Counted from the first letter of the stretch, positions 24,652-33,140 are shown. The stretch is DNA of 64,000 nt from Elioraea sp. (GCF_022842375.1 NZ_JALHPR010000015.1:48840-112839); one strand, 5' to 3'. Notes: a model not told the origin generated them from the letters alone. Numbers and translations are program-made.

Positions 24652-25458
24652 GCGTCCTCCGTCTCTTGAGGGTTCGCATGACGGCGCTGCCGGGCGGTGG
24701 AGTGGAGAGAACTCTCTCCCGTCCACCAAGGCTCTGCGTCGATCTCGGCGATGCTGCGGCTCCGCAGCCGCACCATCCCGCGCGCCAGTGTGTCCCGGCG
24801 GTGGAGAGCCAACGGATCATGATCAGCACCGATCGGCGCGGCGGCGCAGATGCTTATCGCCGCGCGCGGGGTTCGTTCTGCGATGTGCGTCATCGTGATC
24901 ATGGGAGAGACGATGACGAGACGCAGCGCGCTTGGGGAGCGCGATCTTGTAGCGCGCGAAGGGATGCGAAAACAAAGGTAGCCGTGCGTAGTGGAGCGGA
25001 AACGACGCAGAGGGGCGTTCCGATCCGACTCGGCGCTGCGCGACGGCACAATGTGCGGCTGCGGTGCCAGCAAGGCTTTGGGCATGTGACCTCCGGCGCG
25101 TGATCTCCTGACTCCTATTTACGGATTGGCGGCGCAACCTTCTCACGCACCTGGCGTCGTCGCTGCGCGGCCGTGCGCTGCATACCGCAGACCTTGTGAC
25201 CAGAGAGAGGCGGTTCGTGTGTTCGATTGCTCCCCCAATTCAATTCACGAATATTCTCCAACAACAGCAAATTCGTTTTCGCACCCAGTCGCTTTTGCTA
25301 AGCAATACAAGTCACGAACCCACGCACTCCACTACACAAGCACAATGATACTTGCCTTAAACCCATAAGCGGCCTACTTTTGGGAACCTCGCATCGCTGG
25401 GTGATGAACACAGCCCACCTGATCGAGGCCTCCAGACAATCCCATCGGACGACCCTGC
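24652..25458. other. divergent intergenic region of the element, AT-rich centre
   Basis: 807 nt between the leftward recombinase operon and the rightward primase operon. No open frame has coding character. 24660-25110 is GC-rich with several GATC-containing short palindromes (for example GGATCATGATC near 24812). 25200-25380 is clearly AT-rich, unlike the surroundings, and holds an ACGAAT/ATTCGT inverted repeat (25247-25252 and 25271-25276). A weak promoter for the rightward genes could be TTGCCT (25352) and TACTTT (25375), 17 nt apart. The layout suggests a bidirectional control or replication-start region; this is inference. Confidence 0.4.
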
Positions 25459-26682
25459 ATGCGCGCATCGCCGCACGCCGCAATCGTCGGTCCTCAGAAC
25501 GATCTGCGTGAGCTCCGGCTTGCGTTGATCAGCAACTGGCCTGCGCTGCTGCGCGATCTGCTCGGCGAGCCGACGCGACGCACAGCGCGGCAGTGGCGGT
25601 GGAACCGACGAGGCAGCTTCTCGGCCGTCGTCGGTGGCCCGAAGGTCGGCACGTGGTTCGACCACGAGTCGGCCTGCGGCGGGGGGCCACTCGAGCTGAT
25701 CTCGCGCCTGCGCGGTGGTGACTGGCGTGAAGCGGCAGATTGGGCGCGTCGCTGGCTTGGCATGCCGGCGTGGGAGCGGGCGAACCCGCGTGCCGGACGC
25801 GGTGACGCCACGACCGAGCTCACGATCGCTGCTGACACCGAGATCAGCGCCGCCGAGTCATTGGAAGAACGGCGCCGGTACAGCGCCCGGCGTCTTGCCT
25901 CCGCAGCCTGGGAACGCGCGACACCAGCGGATGCCTCGCATGGCTATCTGCAGCGCAAGGGCATCGGCCCACACGGGGCGCGCATCGAGACCATGGATGT
26001 GCTGATCGTGCCGCTGGTGGATCTCGATGGCACCATCCACACGCTGCAGCGCATCTACGAGGACGGCACCAAGCGCTTCCTCCCTGGTGGCGCCAAGGCC
26101 GGGCACTTCACGCCGATCGGCGGCCCGCTCGCCGATGCAGAGACGATCCTCATCTGCGAGGGATGGGCAACGGGCGCGACGGCGCATGAGGCAACTGGCC
26201 TGCCGGTCGTCGCCGCGATGGATGCCGGCAATCTCAAACGCGTCGCCGCAAGCCTGCGCGAGCGCTTCCCAGCGACGCGTTTGATCATCCTGGCAGACAA
26301 CGACGTAAAGCCTGGTCGCGTGGCGAACCCGGGCGTGCAGGCTGCGATGGCGGCTGCGCGCGCCAGCAAGGCGCTCGTCGCTGTTCCCCCTGAGCCCGGC
26401 GACTTCAACGACTTCGCCGCCGTGCACGGCCTGGAGGCGGTGCGCACTGTGATCGCGGCCGCAGAGCCGCCTCCTGAGCCTATGCCGAGCTATCCGCGCG
26501 CGACGCTGGACGTGGCGATGGCGCGAGCACGCCTCGAGGACCAGATCACCGCGTTCATGGCCGAGGTCGCGGCGTACTGGAGCATCGATCCACTGGACGC
26601 TGAGCTTGCGCCGGATCCTGGACCTCCCGCCTGGGCGGCGCTGATCGGCGCGGAGGCCGTGCCAGAGGCGGCATGCTGCTAG
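25459..26682 (+). CDS. toprim-domain DNA primase-like protein
   Basis: A 407-residue protein of the phage/plasmid primase (P4 alpha/TraC-like) group. The N-terminal part has GPKVGTWFDHESACGGGPLELI, the usual binding-region pattern. The middle has AERATPADASHGYLQRKGI and VPLVDLDGTIHTLQRIYEDGTKRFLPGG. The toprim core follows: ILICEGWATGATAHEATGLPVVAAMDAGNLKRV with the metal glutamate and LIILADND with the DxD-type acidic pair. It likely primes replication of the integrated element. No helicase domain is fused; the next gene, overlapping by 10 bp, supplies a helicase-like ATPase. Confidence 0.85.
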   Translation: MRASPHAAIVGPQNDLRELRLALISNWPALLRDLLGEPTRRTARQWRWNRRGSFSAVVGGPKVGTWFDHESACGGGPLELISRLRGGDWREAADWARRWLGMPAWERANPRAGRGDATTELTIAADTEISAAESLEERRRYSARRLASAAWERATPADASHGYLQRKGIGPHGARIETMDVLIVPLVDLDGTIHTLQRIYEDGTKRFLPGGAKAGHFTPIGGPLADAETILICEGWATGATAHEATGLPVVAAMDAGNLKRVAASLRERFPATRLIILADNDVKPGRVANPGVQAAMAAARASKALVAVPPEPGDFNDFAAVHGLEAVRTVIAAAEPPPEPMPSYPRATLDVAMARARLEDQITAFMAEVAAYWSIDPLDAELAPDPGPPAWAALIGAEAVPEAACC

Positions 26683-28946
26683 ACTTCAACGCCGCTCCGC
26701 TCCCGCCACGCCTGGCCCTGCCGATTGGCGTCGGCCTCGGGAAGACCACCGCCATGCAGCGTGGCCTCGTGGCGCTGCTGCAGAGTGGGGCTCTGCGCGG
26801 CAGGACGGTGGTGATCGGCGTGCCGCGGCATGATCTCGCGGAGGAGCTGCGCAAGGCCTTCGAGAAGCTCGGCGTCGAAGCTTGTGTCTGGAAGGGACGT
26901 AACGCGCCAGACCCGCGGCCAGGCGAGCCGGATCGGCTGATGTGTCTTGATCCGTCGGCACCGTTTGACGCGATGGAGGTGGAACGCGTCGTCGAGACCA
27001 CGAGCTGCAAGGTCACGCGCAACGGCGAAACCAAGAAGTGTGCGTTCTTCGACCAGTGCGGATACCAGGCCCAGAAGGGGCCGCTGCGTCGCGCTGACGT
27101 GGTGATCACCGCCCACGACACGCTGTTCCACCAGGCGCCGCGCGAACTCGGCGGCGTGGGCCTGCTGGTGCTCGATGAGAGTTTCTGGTCAGCCGGCCTG
27201 CGCGGCATGGACGGCAAGGCCCTGCTGACCCTGGACGGGCTTCGCCCGCATCTCGGCACGGTGCTCTGCTGGACGCCGCGCAACACGGAGAACTGGGATG
27301 CCACCTCAGACCTCTATGCGGCGCGCGAGAAGCTCACGGGCGTGCTCGTCGCCGCCCCCAACGGCCCGCTGTCAGTCGCGGCCCTGCGGGCAGCCGGGCT
27401 GACACCAGAAATCTGCCGTGAAGCCGCGGCGAACGAGCATCGTCGCCTGAGGAACCCCGGCCTGCTGCCGGGGATGGATCCGGCTGAGCGCCGTCGGCGG
27501 ATCGCCAGCGTCCTTCCGAAAGAGAACGAGCCCTGGGCGCCGCCGAACCGTGCGGCCGCAATCTGGATGCTCATCGCCGAAGCGCTGGAGAATGATCACG
27601 ACGTTGCCGGTGCCGTTGTCTGCGACGTCCCGACCGAGAATGGGACGGTTCGGTCGCTGCGACTAAAATGGCGGGCAGGCTTGCTCAAGTCCTGGGGCGG
27701 AGAAGGCCCGGTGCTGCATCTGGATGCGACGCTGCGCCCGGAACTCGTCACACCCTTCCTGCCGGACATCACCATCGCTGACCCTGTGCACGCGCGAGAG
27801 CCGCATGTGCGGGTGCGCCAGGTGCTTGGCGCCCCCACCAGTGCCAAGGCGCTGACACCCGACGACAACGCGCCGGAGCGTGACAAGAGAAGCGCTGTTC
27901 TGCGCCTGCGAGAAATCGGCGCCCTGATCGCGCTCCGTGCACGCGCGCTGCGCGGCCAGGGGCGATCCGGCACGGACCTGCTGGTGATCGGGCAGAAGGC
28001 TGCGATGGATGCGCTGCGGACCCGTAGGCTGCCAACCAATGCCGAGGCCGTGCACTTCAACGCACTCAGCGGCCTCGATCGTTGGCGTGATGTTGCGGGC
28101 ATGATGGTGTTCGGCCGCACACTGCCCGCACCAGTGACGGTCGAGGCGCTGGCGGCGGCGTTGACTAACCGCCCGCCAGTGACCTGCGACGGCGATGGCG
28201 CGTGGTGGTACGCCCGGGTGGAACGGCGCATCGCGCTCGCGGCAGGTGGTGTTCACAGCATCGCGGGCGAGGAGCATCAGGACCCCACTGCCGAGGCCGC
28301 ACGCTGGGCCATCTGCGAGGGCGAGCTTGTGCAGGCCATCGGGCGCGGCCGCGGCGTCAATCGCTCGGCCGAGACGCCGCTTGAGATCGATCTGCTGACC
28401 GACGTCGTGCTGCCGATCGAGGTCCATGAGGTGCTGACGTGGGACGAGGTTCGGCCAACCGACCACGACATCATGGCGTCCACCGGGGTGGCCCTCGAGA
28501 ACGCAGCCGATATGGCCAAAGCGTTCCCTGAGCTGTGGCCGACCAGGGAGGCGGCCAAGAGGCAGAACCAGAGGAGGGGGACACATTGCTATTATAGAGA
28601 TCTCTCTAATAGCAGATTGTCCCCCTCCTCCTCGGTTGTGACCTACCGGCCGGCCGGGGCCGGCCAGAAGGACCGGCAGGCGCGGTTCGATCTCTCGCTC
28701 ATCCCCGATCCGCATGCCTGGCTCGAAGCGCGCCTTGGGCCGCTCGCCCACGTCGAGATGCTCGGTGCCGAGGCGGTAGGCGAAGCGACGGATGCGGCCA
28801 GCGCCAGTGACCTCGGTGTCCGGCTCATCGCACTCGGCGAGCGCCTCGATGCGGCCCTGAAGCAGCGCCTCGACCGAGATCGCGCCCGCCTCGCGCTGCT
28901 CGCCTTCAGACATGAAGCCGCGGGTCCACACCCGGCCGCGGCCTGA
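26673..28946 (+). CDS. helicase-like ATPase with cysteine cluster (replication module), interrupted by a palindrome
   Basis: A 757-residue protein not matched to a named family by eye. Residues 15-30 hold a P-loop (PIGVGLGKTTAMQ) and residues 160-170 a Walker B-type LLVLDES. Between them, MCLDP, SCKVTRNGETKKC and AFFDQCGY give four cysteines spaced like the iron-sulfur cluster of XPD/DinG helicases. The C-terminal part has a motif VI-like QAIGRGRGVNR. It is probably the DNA helicase partner of the toprim primase. Around residues 632-653 the frame runs through the first 60-nt palindrome (28571-28630), which encodes an unrelated-looking RRGTHCYYRDLSNSRLSPSS linker. Confidence 0.6.
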   Translation: MLLDFNAAPLPPRLALPIGVGLGKTTAMQRGLVALLQSGALRGRTVVIGVPRHDLAEELRKAFEKLGVEACVWKGRNAPDPRPGEPDRLMCLDPSAPFDAMEVERVVETTSCKVTRNGETKKCAFFDQCGYQAQKGPLRRADVVITAHDTLFHQAPRELGGVGLLVLDESFWSAGLRGMDGKALLTLDGLRPHLGTVLCWTPRNTENWDATSDLYAAREKLTGVLVAAPNGPLSVAALRAAGLTPEICREAAANEHRRLRNPGLLPGMDPAERRRRIASVLPKENEPWAPPNRAAAIWMLIAEALENDHDVAGAVVCDVPTENGTVRSLRLKWRAGLLKSWGGEGPVLHLDATLRPELVTPFLPDITIADPVHAREPHVRVRQVLGAPTSAKALTPDDNAPERDKRSAVLRLREIGALIALRARALRGQGRSGTDLLVIGQKAAMDALRTRRLPTNAEAVHFNALSGLDRWRDVAGMMVFGRTLPAPVTVEALAAALTNRPPVTCDGDGAWWYARVERRIALAAGGVHSIAGEEHQDPTAEAARWAICEGELVQAIGRGRGVNRSAETPLEIDLLTDVVLPIEVHEVLTWDEVRPTDHDIMASTGVALENAADMAKAFPELWPTREAAKRQNQRRGTHCYYRDLSNSRLSPSSSVVTYRPAGAGQKDRQARFDLSLIPDPHAWLEARLGPLAHVEMLGAEAVGEATDAASASDLGVRLIALGERLDAALKQRLDRDRARLALLAFRHEAAGPHPAAA
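28571..28630. repeat. 60-nt near-perfect palindrome, copy 1 (inside a CDS)
   Basis: Left arm begins GAGGAGGGGGACA and the right arm ends with its exact complement. 26 of 30 arm positions pair, with an AT-rich core containing TGCTATTA/TAATAGCA around a central AGATCT. It lies in frame inside the helicase-like gene. A second copy is at 30155-30216. Confidence 0.85.
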
Positions 28947-28993
28947 CCAGCGTCGCCTCGCGCGGCGCATCCATCACCAGCAAGGAGAAGATG

Positions 28994-29509
28994 ATGATCG
29001 ACGATCGCATCGTCGTGTACCGAGCCGGCGCCTTCACAACCGAGCCCCATCCGCCCTGGCTGATCGAGATCCATCGAATTGCCAACGAGCGACGGGATTG
29101 GAAAGCCGCAGTGCGCGCGGTCCTGCCGCGTGTCACTGCGCATCTGGTTATCGGCTATGACTTTTTCCCTCTCGGCGAGCTGCACGCGGATTACACGCCT
29201 TGCGGCGGGCAGTACGTGCAACTCAGCGACGGTGAAGCCATGTTCGCGGAGGTCTGGGTGCCAGACCCAGCAGACTGGCTGCCTTTCAGCACAACCTACA
29301 TCGAGCCCTTCATGCTGACGCGCGCAACGCTGCATCAGGCGGACAAGATCGATCGTCTTGGCAACGCGCTGATCGCATTCGCGCGGCATGGCGAGGGCAA
29401 GCACATCGATCGCGACACGGGCGAGTCACGCATCGACCATCGCGAGGACTGGGAACGCCGCAAGCGTGAGCAGGCAGCCGAGCGTGCATCCGTCGCCTCG
29501 AACACCTGA
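28994..29509 (+). CDS. hypothetical protein of the integrated element
   Basis: A 171-residue protein of unknown family, with a folded-looking N-terminal 120 residues (RIVVYRAGAFTTEPHPPWLIEIHRIANERRDW, HLVIGYDFFPLGELHADYTPCGGQYVQLSDGE, VWVPDPADWLPFSTTYIEPFMLT) and a charged C-terminus (DWERRKREQAAERA). AGGAG at 28983 favours the second of two ATGs (28991, 28994). It follows the helicase-like gene by 47 bp and precedes the DUF6456-like gene by 12 bp, so all are probably one transcript. Confidence 0.65.
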   Translation: MIDDRIVVYRAGAFTTEPHPPWLIEIHRIANERRDWKAAVRAVLPRVTAHLVIGYDFFPLGELHADYTPCGGQYVQLSDGEAMFAEVWVPDPADWLPFSTTYIEPFMLTRATLHQADKIDRLGNALIAFARHGEGKHIDRDTGESRIDHREDWERRKREQAAERASVASNT

Positions 29510-29521
29510 AGGGAACTGATC

Positions 29522-30133
29522 ATGACCAACAAGCGCAAGCGCGGGACCACGCCGCGCGAGGATCTCTCCAAGCCATCACGGTGGCGGCTCCAGCATGGGG
29601 CCGTCACCCCGCCAGAGCGTGGCGCCGACCCGGACACGGGGATGCCCGTCTTGCGGCGACGTGCAGTCGATACGCTCGGCATGCTCCTCGAGAACGGTTC
29701 CATCACGCCTGAGATGCACGACGCTGCCGCGATCTTCCGCGCCCACTTTCGCGCGGCCGCGCTCGACGGCATGCGGACGATGCCGCTCATCCGGATCCCT
29801 CGCAGCACCAGCGACACGCTGACCGAGCGTCGCGTGAGCGCGCGGGAGAAGGTCTCGGCAGCCATCGCACAGGTCGGTGGCATGATGAGCCCCGGTGGCA
29901 TGTGCCTGTGGCACGTCGTCGGGCTCGAGTGCTCCATCCGTGAGTGGGCGATGCAGGAGGGATGGAATGGCAGGGCGCTCGTGCCAGCGCACGGCCAGGG
30001 CATCCTCGTCTGCGCACTCGGTGCTCTCGCTGAGCACTACGGCCTTACCCCGCGCACCAAGCGTGGATTCAGCCCACCCGCCCCCTCGGCGCCCGCACCA
30101 TCGCCTGAACCTGCTAGCGCTTCGCTGAGCTAA
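29522..30133 (+). CDS. DUF6456-like helical protein
   Basis: A 203-residue protein. A disordered leader (residues 1-40) and proline/alanine-rich tail (from 180) flank a helical core: LGMLLENGSITPEMHDAAAIFRAHFRAAALDGMR, ARERVSAAIAQVGG-like spacing, then CLWHVVGLECSIREWAMQEGWNGRALVPAHGQGILVCALGALAEHYGL. The last part fits the DUF6456 pattern seen in alphaproteobacterial chromosomes and phages, thought to be DNA-related. The assignment is by pattern memory only. The second palindrome begins 22 nt after its stop. Confidence 0.55.
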   Translation: MTNKRKRGTTPREDLSKPSRWRLQHGAVTPPERGADPDTGMPVLRRRAVDTLGMLLENGSITPEMHDAAAIFRAHFRAAALDGMRTMPLIRIPRSTSDTLTERRVSAREKVSAAIAQVGGMMSPGGMCLWHVVGLECSIREWAMQEGWNGRALVPAHGQGILVCALGALAEHYGLTPRTKRGFSPPAPSAPAPSPEPASASLS

Positions 30134-30154
30134 CCACAGCGGTTCGCCAGACGA

Positions 30155-30216
30155 GGAGGAGGGGGACAAACTGCTATTGTAGGCATCCCTATAATAGCAG
30201 TTTGTCCCCCTCCTCC
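30155..30216. repeat. 62-nt near-perfect palindrome, copy 2 (intergenic)
   Basis: Left arm GGAGGAGGGGGACAAACTGC... and its inverted copy match at 29 of 31 positions around a centre at 30185/30186. It shares with copy 1 the GAGGAGGGGGACA ends and the TGCTATT-TAG core. It sits between the DUF6456-like gene and the Nu1-like gene, and could act as a terminator in RNA form, but no T-run follows. Confidence 0.88.
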
Positions 30217-30328
30217 CGTTCTGGCCCGGCCTGGCGGGCTTGATGGCCGCGAGGCCATGGTTCCTTCCTGGGCCTGTCGTATGCGGGGGGCAGGAGCGCG
30301 GGACTTCGCTAGCGTCAGGCGCAAAACG

Positions 30329-30358
30329 AGGTTGCCAGGTTGCCAGGTTGCCAGGTTT
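30329..30358 (+). repeat. short tandem repeat AGGTTGCC x3
   Basis: Three exact head-to-tail copies of the 8-mer AGGTTGCC followed by a partial AGGTTT, in the 288-nt non-coding gap between the DUF6456-like and Nu1-like genes. Confidence 0.9.
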
Positions 30359-30421
30359 CCAAAGGCAGCGCTGACCCAGGATTGCGCAGAGAGCGCATGA
30401 TCGTCTCGGAGGCGGCCCGCG

Positions 30422-30943
30422 ATGCCTGAGCGCATTGCTTCAGCGCGGGAGGTTGCCCGTAGGCTTGGGCTCTCGCACACCGCGATCCAGAAGGCTGAGC
30501 AGGTCGGACGAATCACTCGCGAGCACGATGGTGCGTGGGATCTCGAGCGGGTGCGGCGTGATCTCGCGGCGACGGCAGACCCCAGTCGCTCGCGCCTTGC
30601 GCAACAGAGCGAGACCTCGCCGCTCGCTCGCCTGACGATCGCGAGGCTTGCGCTCGGCGTCGAGGCTCAGCGTCTCGCGCTCGATCAGGCCAAGGGAAAG
30701 CTGATCGACATGCCTTCCGCCAACGCGCGCATCGACGAGGTCGCCGGGGCCATGCGCGATGCGCTGCTGAACTGGCCGGCCCGCGTTTCTGGTCAGATCG
30801 CCGCGGAGATTGGACGCGACCCACATCTCGTGCAGACGCTGCTCCATGAGCAGATCACCGCGCTGCTCGCGGAGATTGCGGATCGGTTCGATCCACCGCA
30901 GGGAGAGGGTGAGGTAGCAATGCGGCCGCCAGCTGGTGCGTAG
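30422..30943 (+). CDS. terminase small subunit-like (Nu1-type) DNA-packaging protein
   Basis: A 173-residue protein. An N-terminal winged HTH (SAREVARRLGLSHTAIQKAEQVGRITREHDGAWDLERVRRDLA) resembles lambda Nu1. A helical C-terminal half follows (SPLARLTIARLALGVEAQRLALDQAKGKLIDMPSANARIDEVAGAMRDALLNWPARVSGQIAAEIG), with the wording common in phage Nu1-family proteins. It would recognise DNA for packaging, but no terminase large subunit follows, so it is probably a leftover of a prophage module. Confidence 0.75.
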   Translation: MPERIASAREVARRLGLSHTAIQKAEQVGRITREHDGAWDLERVRRDLAATADPSRSRLAQQSETSPLARLTIARLALGVEAQRLALDQAKGKLIDMPSANARIDEVAGAMRDALLNWPARVSGQIAAEIGRDPHLVQTLLHEQITALLAEIADRFDPPQGEGEVAMRPPAGA

Positions 30944-31103
30944 CAAACGCCAAGTGATGACGCCCCATCCAGTGATCATGGAATGATCGACGCGGCCTTA
31001 AGAACGCAATCTTCTGATCGTCTGATCCGCTTGGCTCGTCTGCGCCGCAGCGCGAATGGTGCGTCACGCGCAGAGCATCGCGCAGCACCAGACGGAGACG
31101 ACG

Positions 31104-31340
31104 ATGACCGACCGCGAAGCCCGCGCTGCCCTGAACCAGCAGAAGAGCCTCAAGGCCTTCCTCGCGAAGAAGGCGGAGTTCGACGCCCTGCTCGCCGACC
31201 TGCAGCAGATGAGCGCAGATCATTTCGGCGCGGACCCGGGGGCGGTGCTCTGGGGCGAGGCAGCGAACCTCGATCACTGGAACAGCCGGCTGCGCCAGGT
31301 CACCGACGCCTACTTCAAGCGAGGCGAATTCGCCCCCTGA
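31104..31340 (+). CDS. small helical protein with a second copy at 54 kb
   Basis: A 78-residue, mostly helical protein (LNQQKSLKAFLAKKAEFDALLADLQQMSADHFG, then ADPGAVLWGEAANLDHWNSRLRQVTDAYFKRGEF). GGAGACGACG precedes the ATG at 31104. A clear paralogue is encoded on the minus strand at 53955-54197, and the similarity continues into the DNA after both genes. I do not recognise the family. In this element it stands directly before the DUF3489 gene. Confidence 0.7.
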   Translation: MTDREARAALNQQKSLKAFLAKKAEFDALLADLQQMSADHFGADPGAVLWGEAANLDHWNSRLRQVTDAYFKRGEFAP

Positions 31341-31396
31341 CGCGGGCCCTTCCCGCACTGCCCCGACCGGTGGCCCCGGCGGGGCTCGGGCTCGTA

Positions 31397-31417
31397 GAAG
31401 CCCGGTGGTCGGGCTTC
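31397..31417 (+). promoter_or_regulatory. hairpin in the leader of the DUF3489 gene
   Basis: GAAGCCC (31397-31403) and GGGCTTC (31411-31417) form a 7-bp stem with a 7-nt loop, 19 nt before the DUF3489 start. The same sequence context, with an imperfect stem, occurs near 53.9 kb on the other strand. Confidence 0.4.
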
Positions 31418-31435
31418 GATGAAGGAGCCACGACG

Positions 31436-32299
31436 ATGAAGCTTTCCGACACCCAGCTTGTGATCCTCTCTGCCGCCGCGAAGCACGAGGCAGGGCTGGC
31501 ACGTGCGCCCAAGCGCCTCCCGGCGGCAGCCCGCAACGCGGTGTTCCGCAGCCTGATCAAGAACAACCTGCTGACCGAGATCAACGCGCAGCCCGAGCAC
31601 GTGGGGCTCGGCTGGCGCCAGGACGAGGACGGCACCTGGATCGTGGCGCGCATCACCGACGAGGGGCTGCGCGCCATCGGCATCGACCCGAATGAGGGCG
31701 ACGTCGCAGCCGACACGGCGCGCACGGACGCGGAGGAGCAGCCCCTGCAGCAGGAGGACGCCCGGGCGTCCGAGGCCAACCAGGACGCGCCCCAGGGCGA
31801 CGACGCCGCCGAGCCCGAGGACGACCGCCTGCGGCACGAACGGCTTGGGGTGGACCCGGCGCTGATCGACGGGCCAGACGACCAGAGCTACCAGCCGATC
31901 GAGCAGGCGCTGATCTGTGCCATCGGCACGATCACAGCGCACGCCGCTGACCAGCCCGCCTGGTCACGCTTCTGCGCGGATCACGCGGACCTGGTCGCCC
32001 AGCTGCGCACTGCCGCCGCACGCAAGCCTCCCCGCTCCCCGCGCGAGCCGAGCGCGCCGCGCAAGCCGCGCGAGGGGACGAAGCAGGAGACGGTGCTCGC
32101 CCTCCTGCGCCGCGACGAGGGCGCGACCATCGCGCAGATCATTGAGACCACCGGCTGGCAGAGCCACACCGTCCGCGGCTTCCTCGCCGGGCTGAAGCGC
32201 AAGGGCATCACCGTCGAGGTGCTGGAGCGTATCCGCCAGGTCGGGCCGAACAAGGACGGCGCCAAGGGCTCCCACAGCATCTACCGCATCGCCGGCTGA
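31436..32299 (+). CDS. DUF3489 domain protein
   Basis: A 287-residue protein. The N-terminus (MKLSDTQLVILSAAAKHEAGLARAPKRLPAAARNAVFRSLIKNNLLTEI) and the C-terminal winged-helix (TKQETVLALLRRDEGATIAQIIETTGWQSHTVRGFLAGLKRKGITVEVL) are the two conserved blocks of DUF3489 proteins, joined by an acidic linker of about 90 residues and a basic proline-rich stretch. These proteins travel with DUF2924 and serine recombinases in alphaproteobacterial elements, which fits here. It is probably a DNA-binding regulator of the element. The start at 31436 is the ATG after GGAGCCACGACG. Confidence 0.85.
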   Translation: MKLSDTQLVILSAAAKHEAGLARAPKRLPAAARNAVFRSLIKNNLLTEINAQPEHVGLGWRQDEDGTWIVARITDEGLRAIGIDPNEGDVAADTARTDAEEQPLQQEDARASEANQDAPQGDDAAEPEDDRLRHERLGVDPALIDGPDDQSYQPIEQALICAIGTITAHAADQPAWSRFCADHADLVAQLRTAAARKPPRSPREPSAPRKPREGTKQETVLALLRRDEGATIAQIIETTGWQSHTVRGFLAGLKRKGITVEVLERIRQVGPNKDGAKGSHSIYRIAG

Positions 32300-32333
32300 C
32301 GCAGCCGAGCCACAGCGCGGAAGAACATCGCGC

Positions 32334-32362
32334 GCGCCGGGGATCATCGCGATCCCCGGCGC
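32334..32362 (+). terminator. 12-bp hairpin after the DUF3489 gene
   Basis: GCGCCGGGGATC (32334-32345) pairs perfectly with GATCCCCGGCGC (32351-32362) around a 5-nt loop, 35 nt after the DUF3489 stop. No T-run follows, so it could also be a DNA-level signal. Confidence 0.5.
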
Positions 32363-32450
32363 ACTCTCGAGTTGGCTGTGCCGAAGCACAGCGCGAAGCG
32401 TTCGTCACGCACAGGGGACTGGCCCCGCGCCTCGCACGGAGACGCCTCGC

Positions 32451-33140
32451 ATGCCCTACGACCTCGCCAAGCACGCCGATCTGGTTGGCCTCGCCGCACA
32501 CCCGCGGCTTTCCTGGCAGCACTGGTTCGCCCGCGCCCGCGCGACGCGGCTCGAGCTCAGCGACGACCGCGCGGCGCCTACGCGCTCGATGGCGCGGCTA
32601 CCTGGCGCGCCGCGCCTCGCCGAGCTACAGGCGCAGAATTCTTCGGGCGGGGGCAGTCACGCAGCCTTCGCGCGGCGCGTGCTCGAGGCGGCCGCAGTCG
32701 GGGCTGGGCTCACCTACGACCAGGTCTCAGGCGACCTCACCCAGGCGAACTATTCCTCATTGCAAGCCGGCACGACCGAGTTCAGGCGGCTCTGCGAGCA
32801 GGTGGGGTACGGCACGCTGATCCCCATGCTGGTGCGCCCAATCGCCGAGCGCTTCCACGCCCAGGGCGCGCTGCTTGGCCTGTGGCTTGCCGAGATGCCG
32901 GATGGCGGCAGCCACGCGCCGCCCGCGCATGAGACGATCGACCTTCTGAAGGACACCACCGCATTGATCGCCCAGGTGCGCGCGGGGTTCGTTCCGCGGC
33001 CGGAAGCGGCCGGCTCCCTCGGCTACGACTTCCGCCAGGTGGTCGAGCTGATCCGCGAGGCCAACGCGCTGCTCGACGAAGCAGGCCTCTCCCTCGACAC
33101 CGATCCCAGCCTCGCCGCCACCATCCTGTGGCTCAGATAA
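32451..33140 (+). pseudogene. phage portal protein (lambda type), internally deleted remnant
   Basis: A 229-codon frame. From about residue 68 it matches the C-terminal third of lambda-type portal proteins: FARRVLEAAAVGAGLTYDQVSGDLTQANYSSLQAGTTEFRRLCEQ, then GYDFRQVVELIREANALLDEAGLSLDTDP. A whole portal has about 500 residues; here only some 60 unrelated-looking residues precede that block, so most of the protein is missing. The end (AATILWLR) also looks replaced, where the IS5 remnant starts. A translated product is possible but would not form a portal ring. Confidence 0.7.

Noticed and set aside
24648..25085. 145-codon minus-strand frame in the divergent gap of the element
   Set aside because: Composition is Arg/Ser-rich, it has no ribosome site or motif, and it would overlap the likely control region of the recombinase operon.
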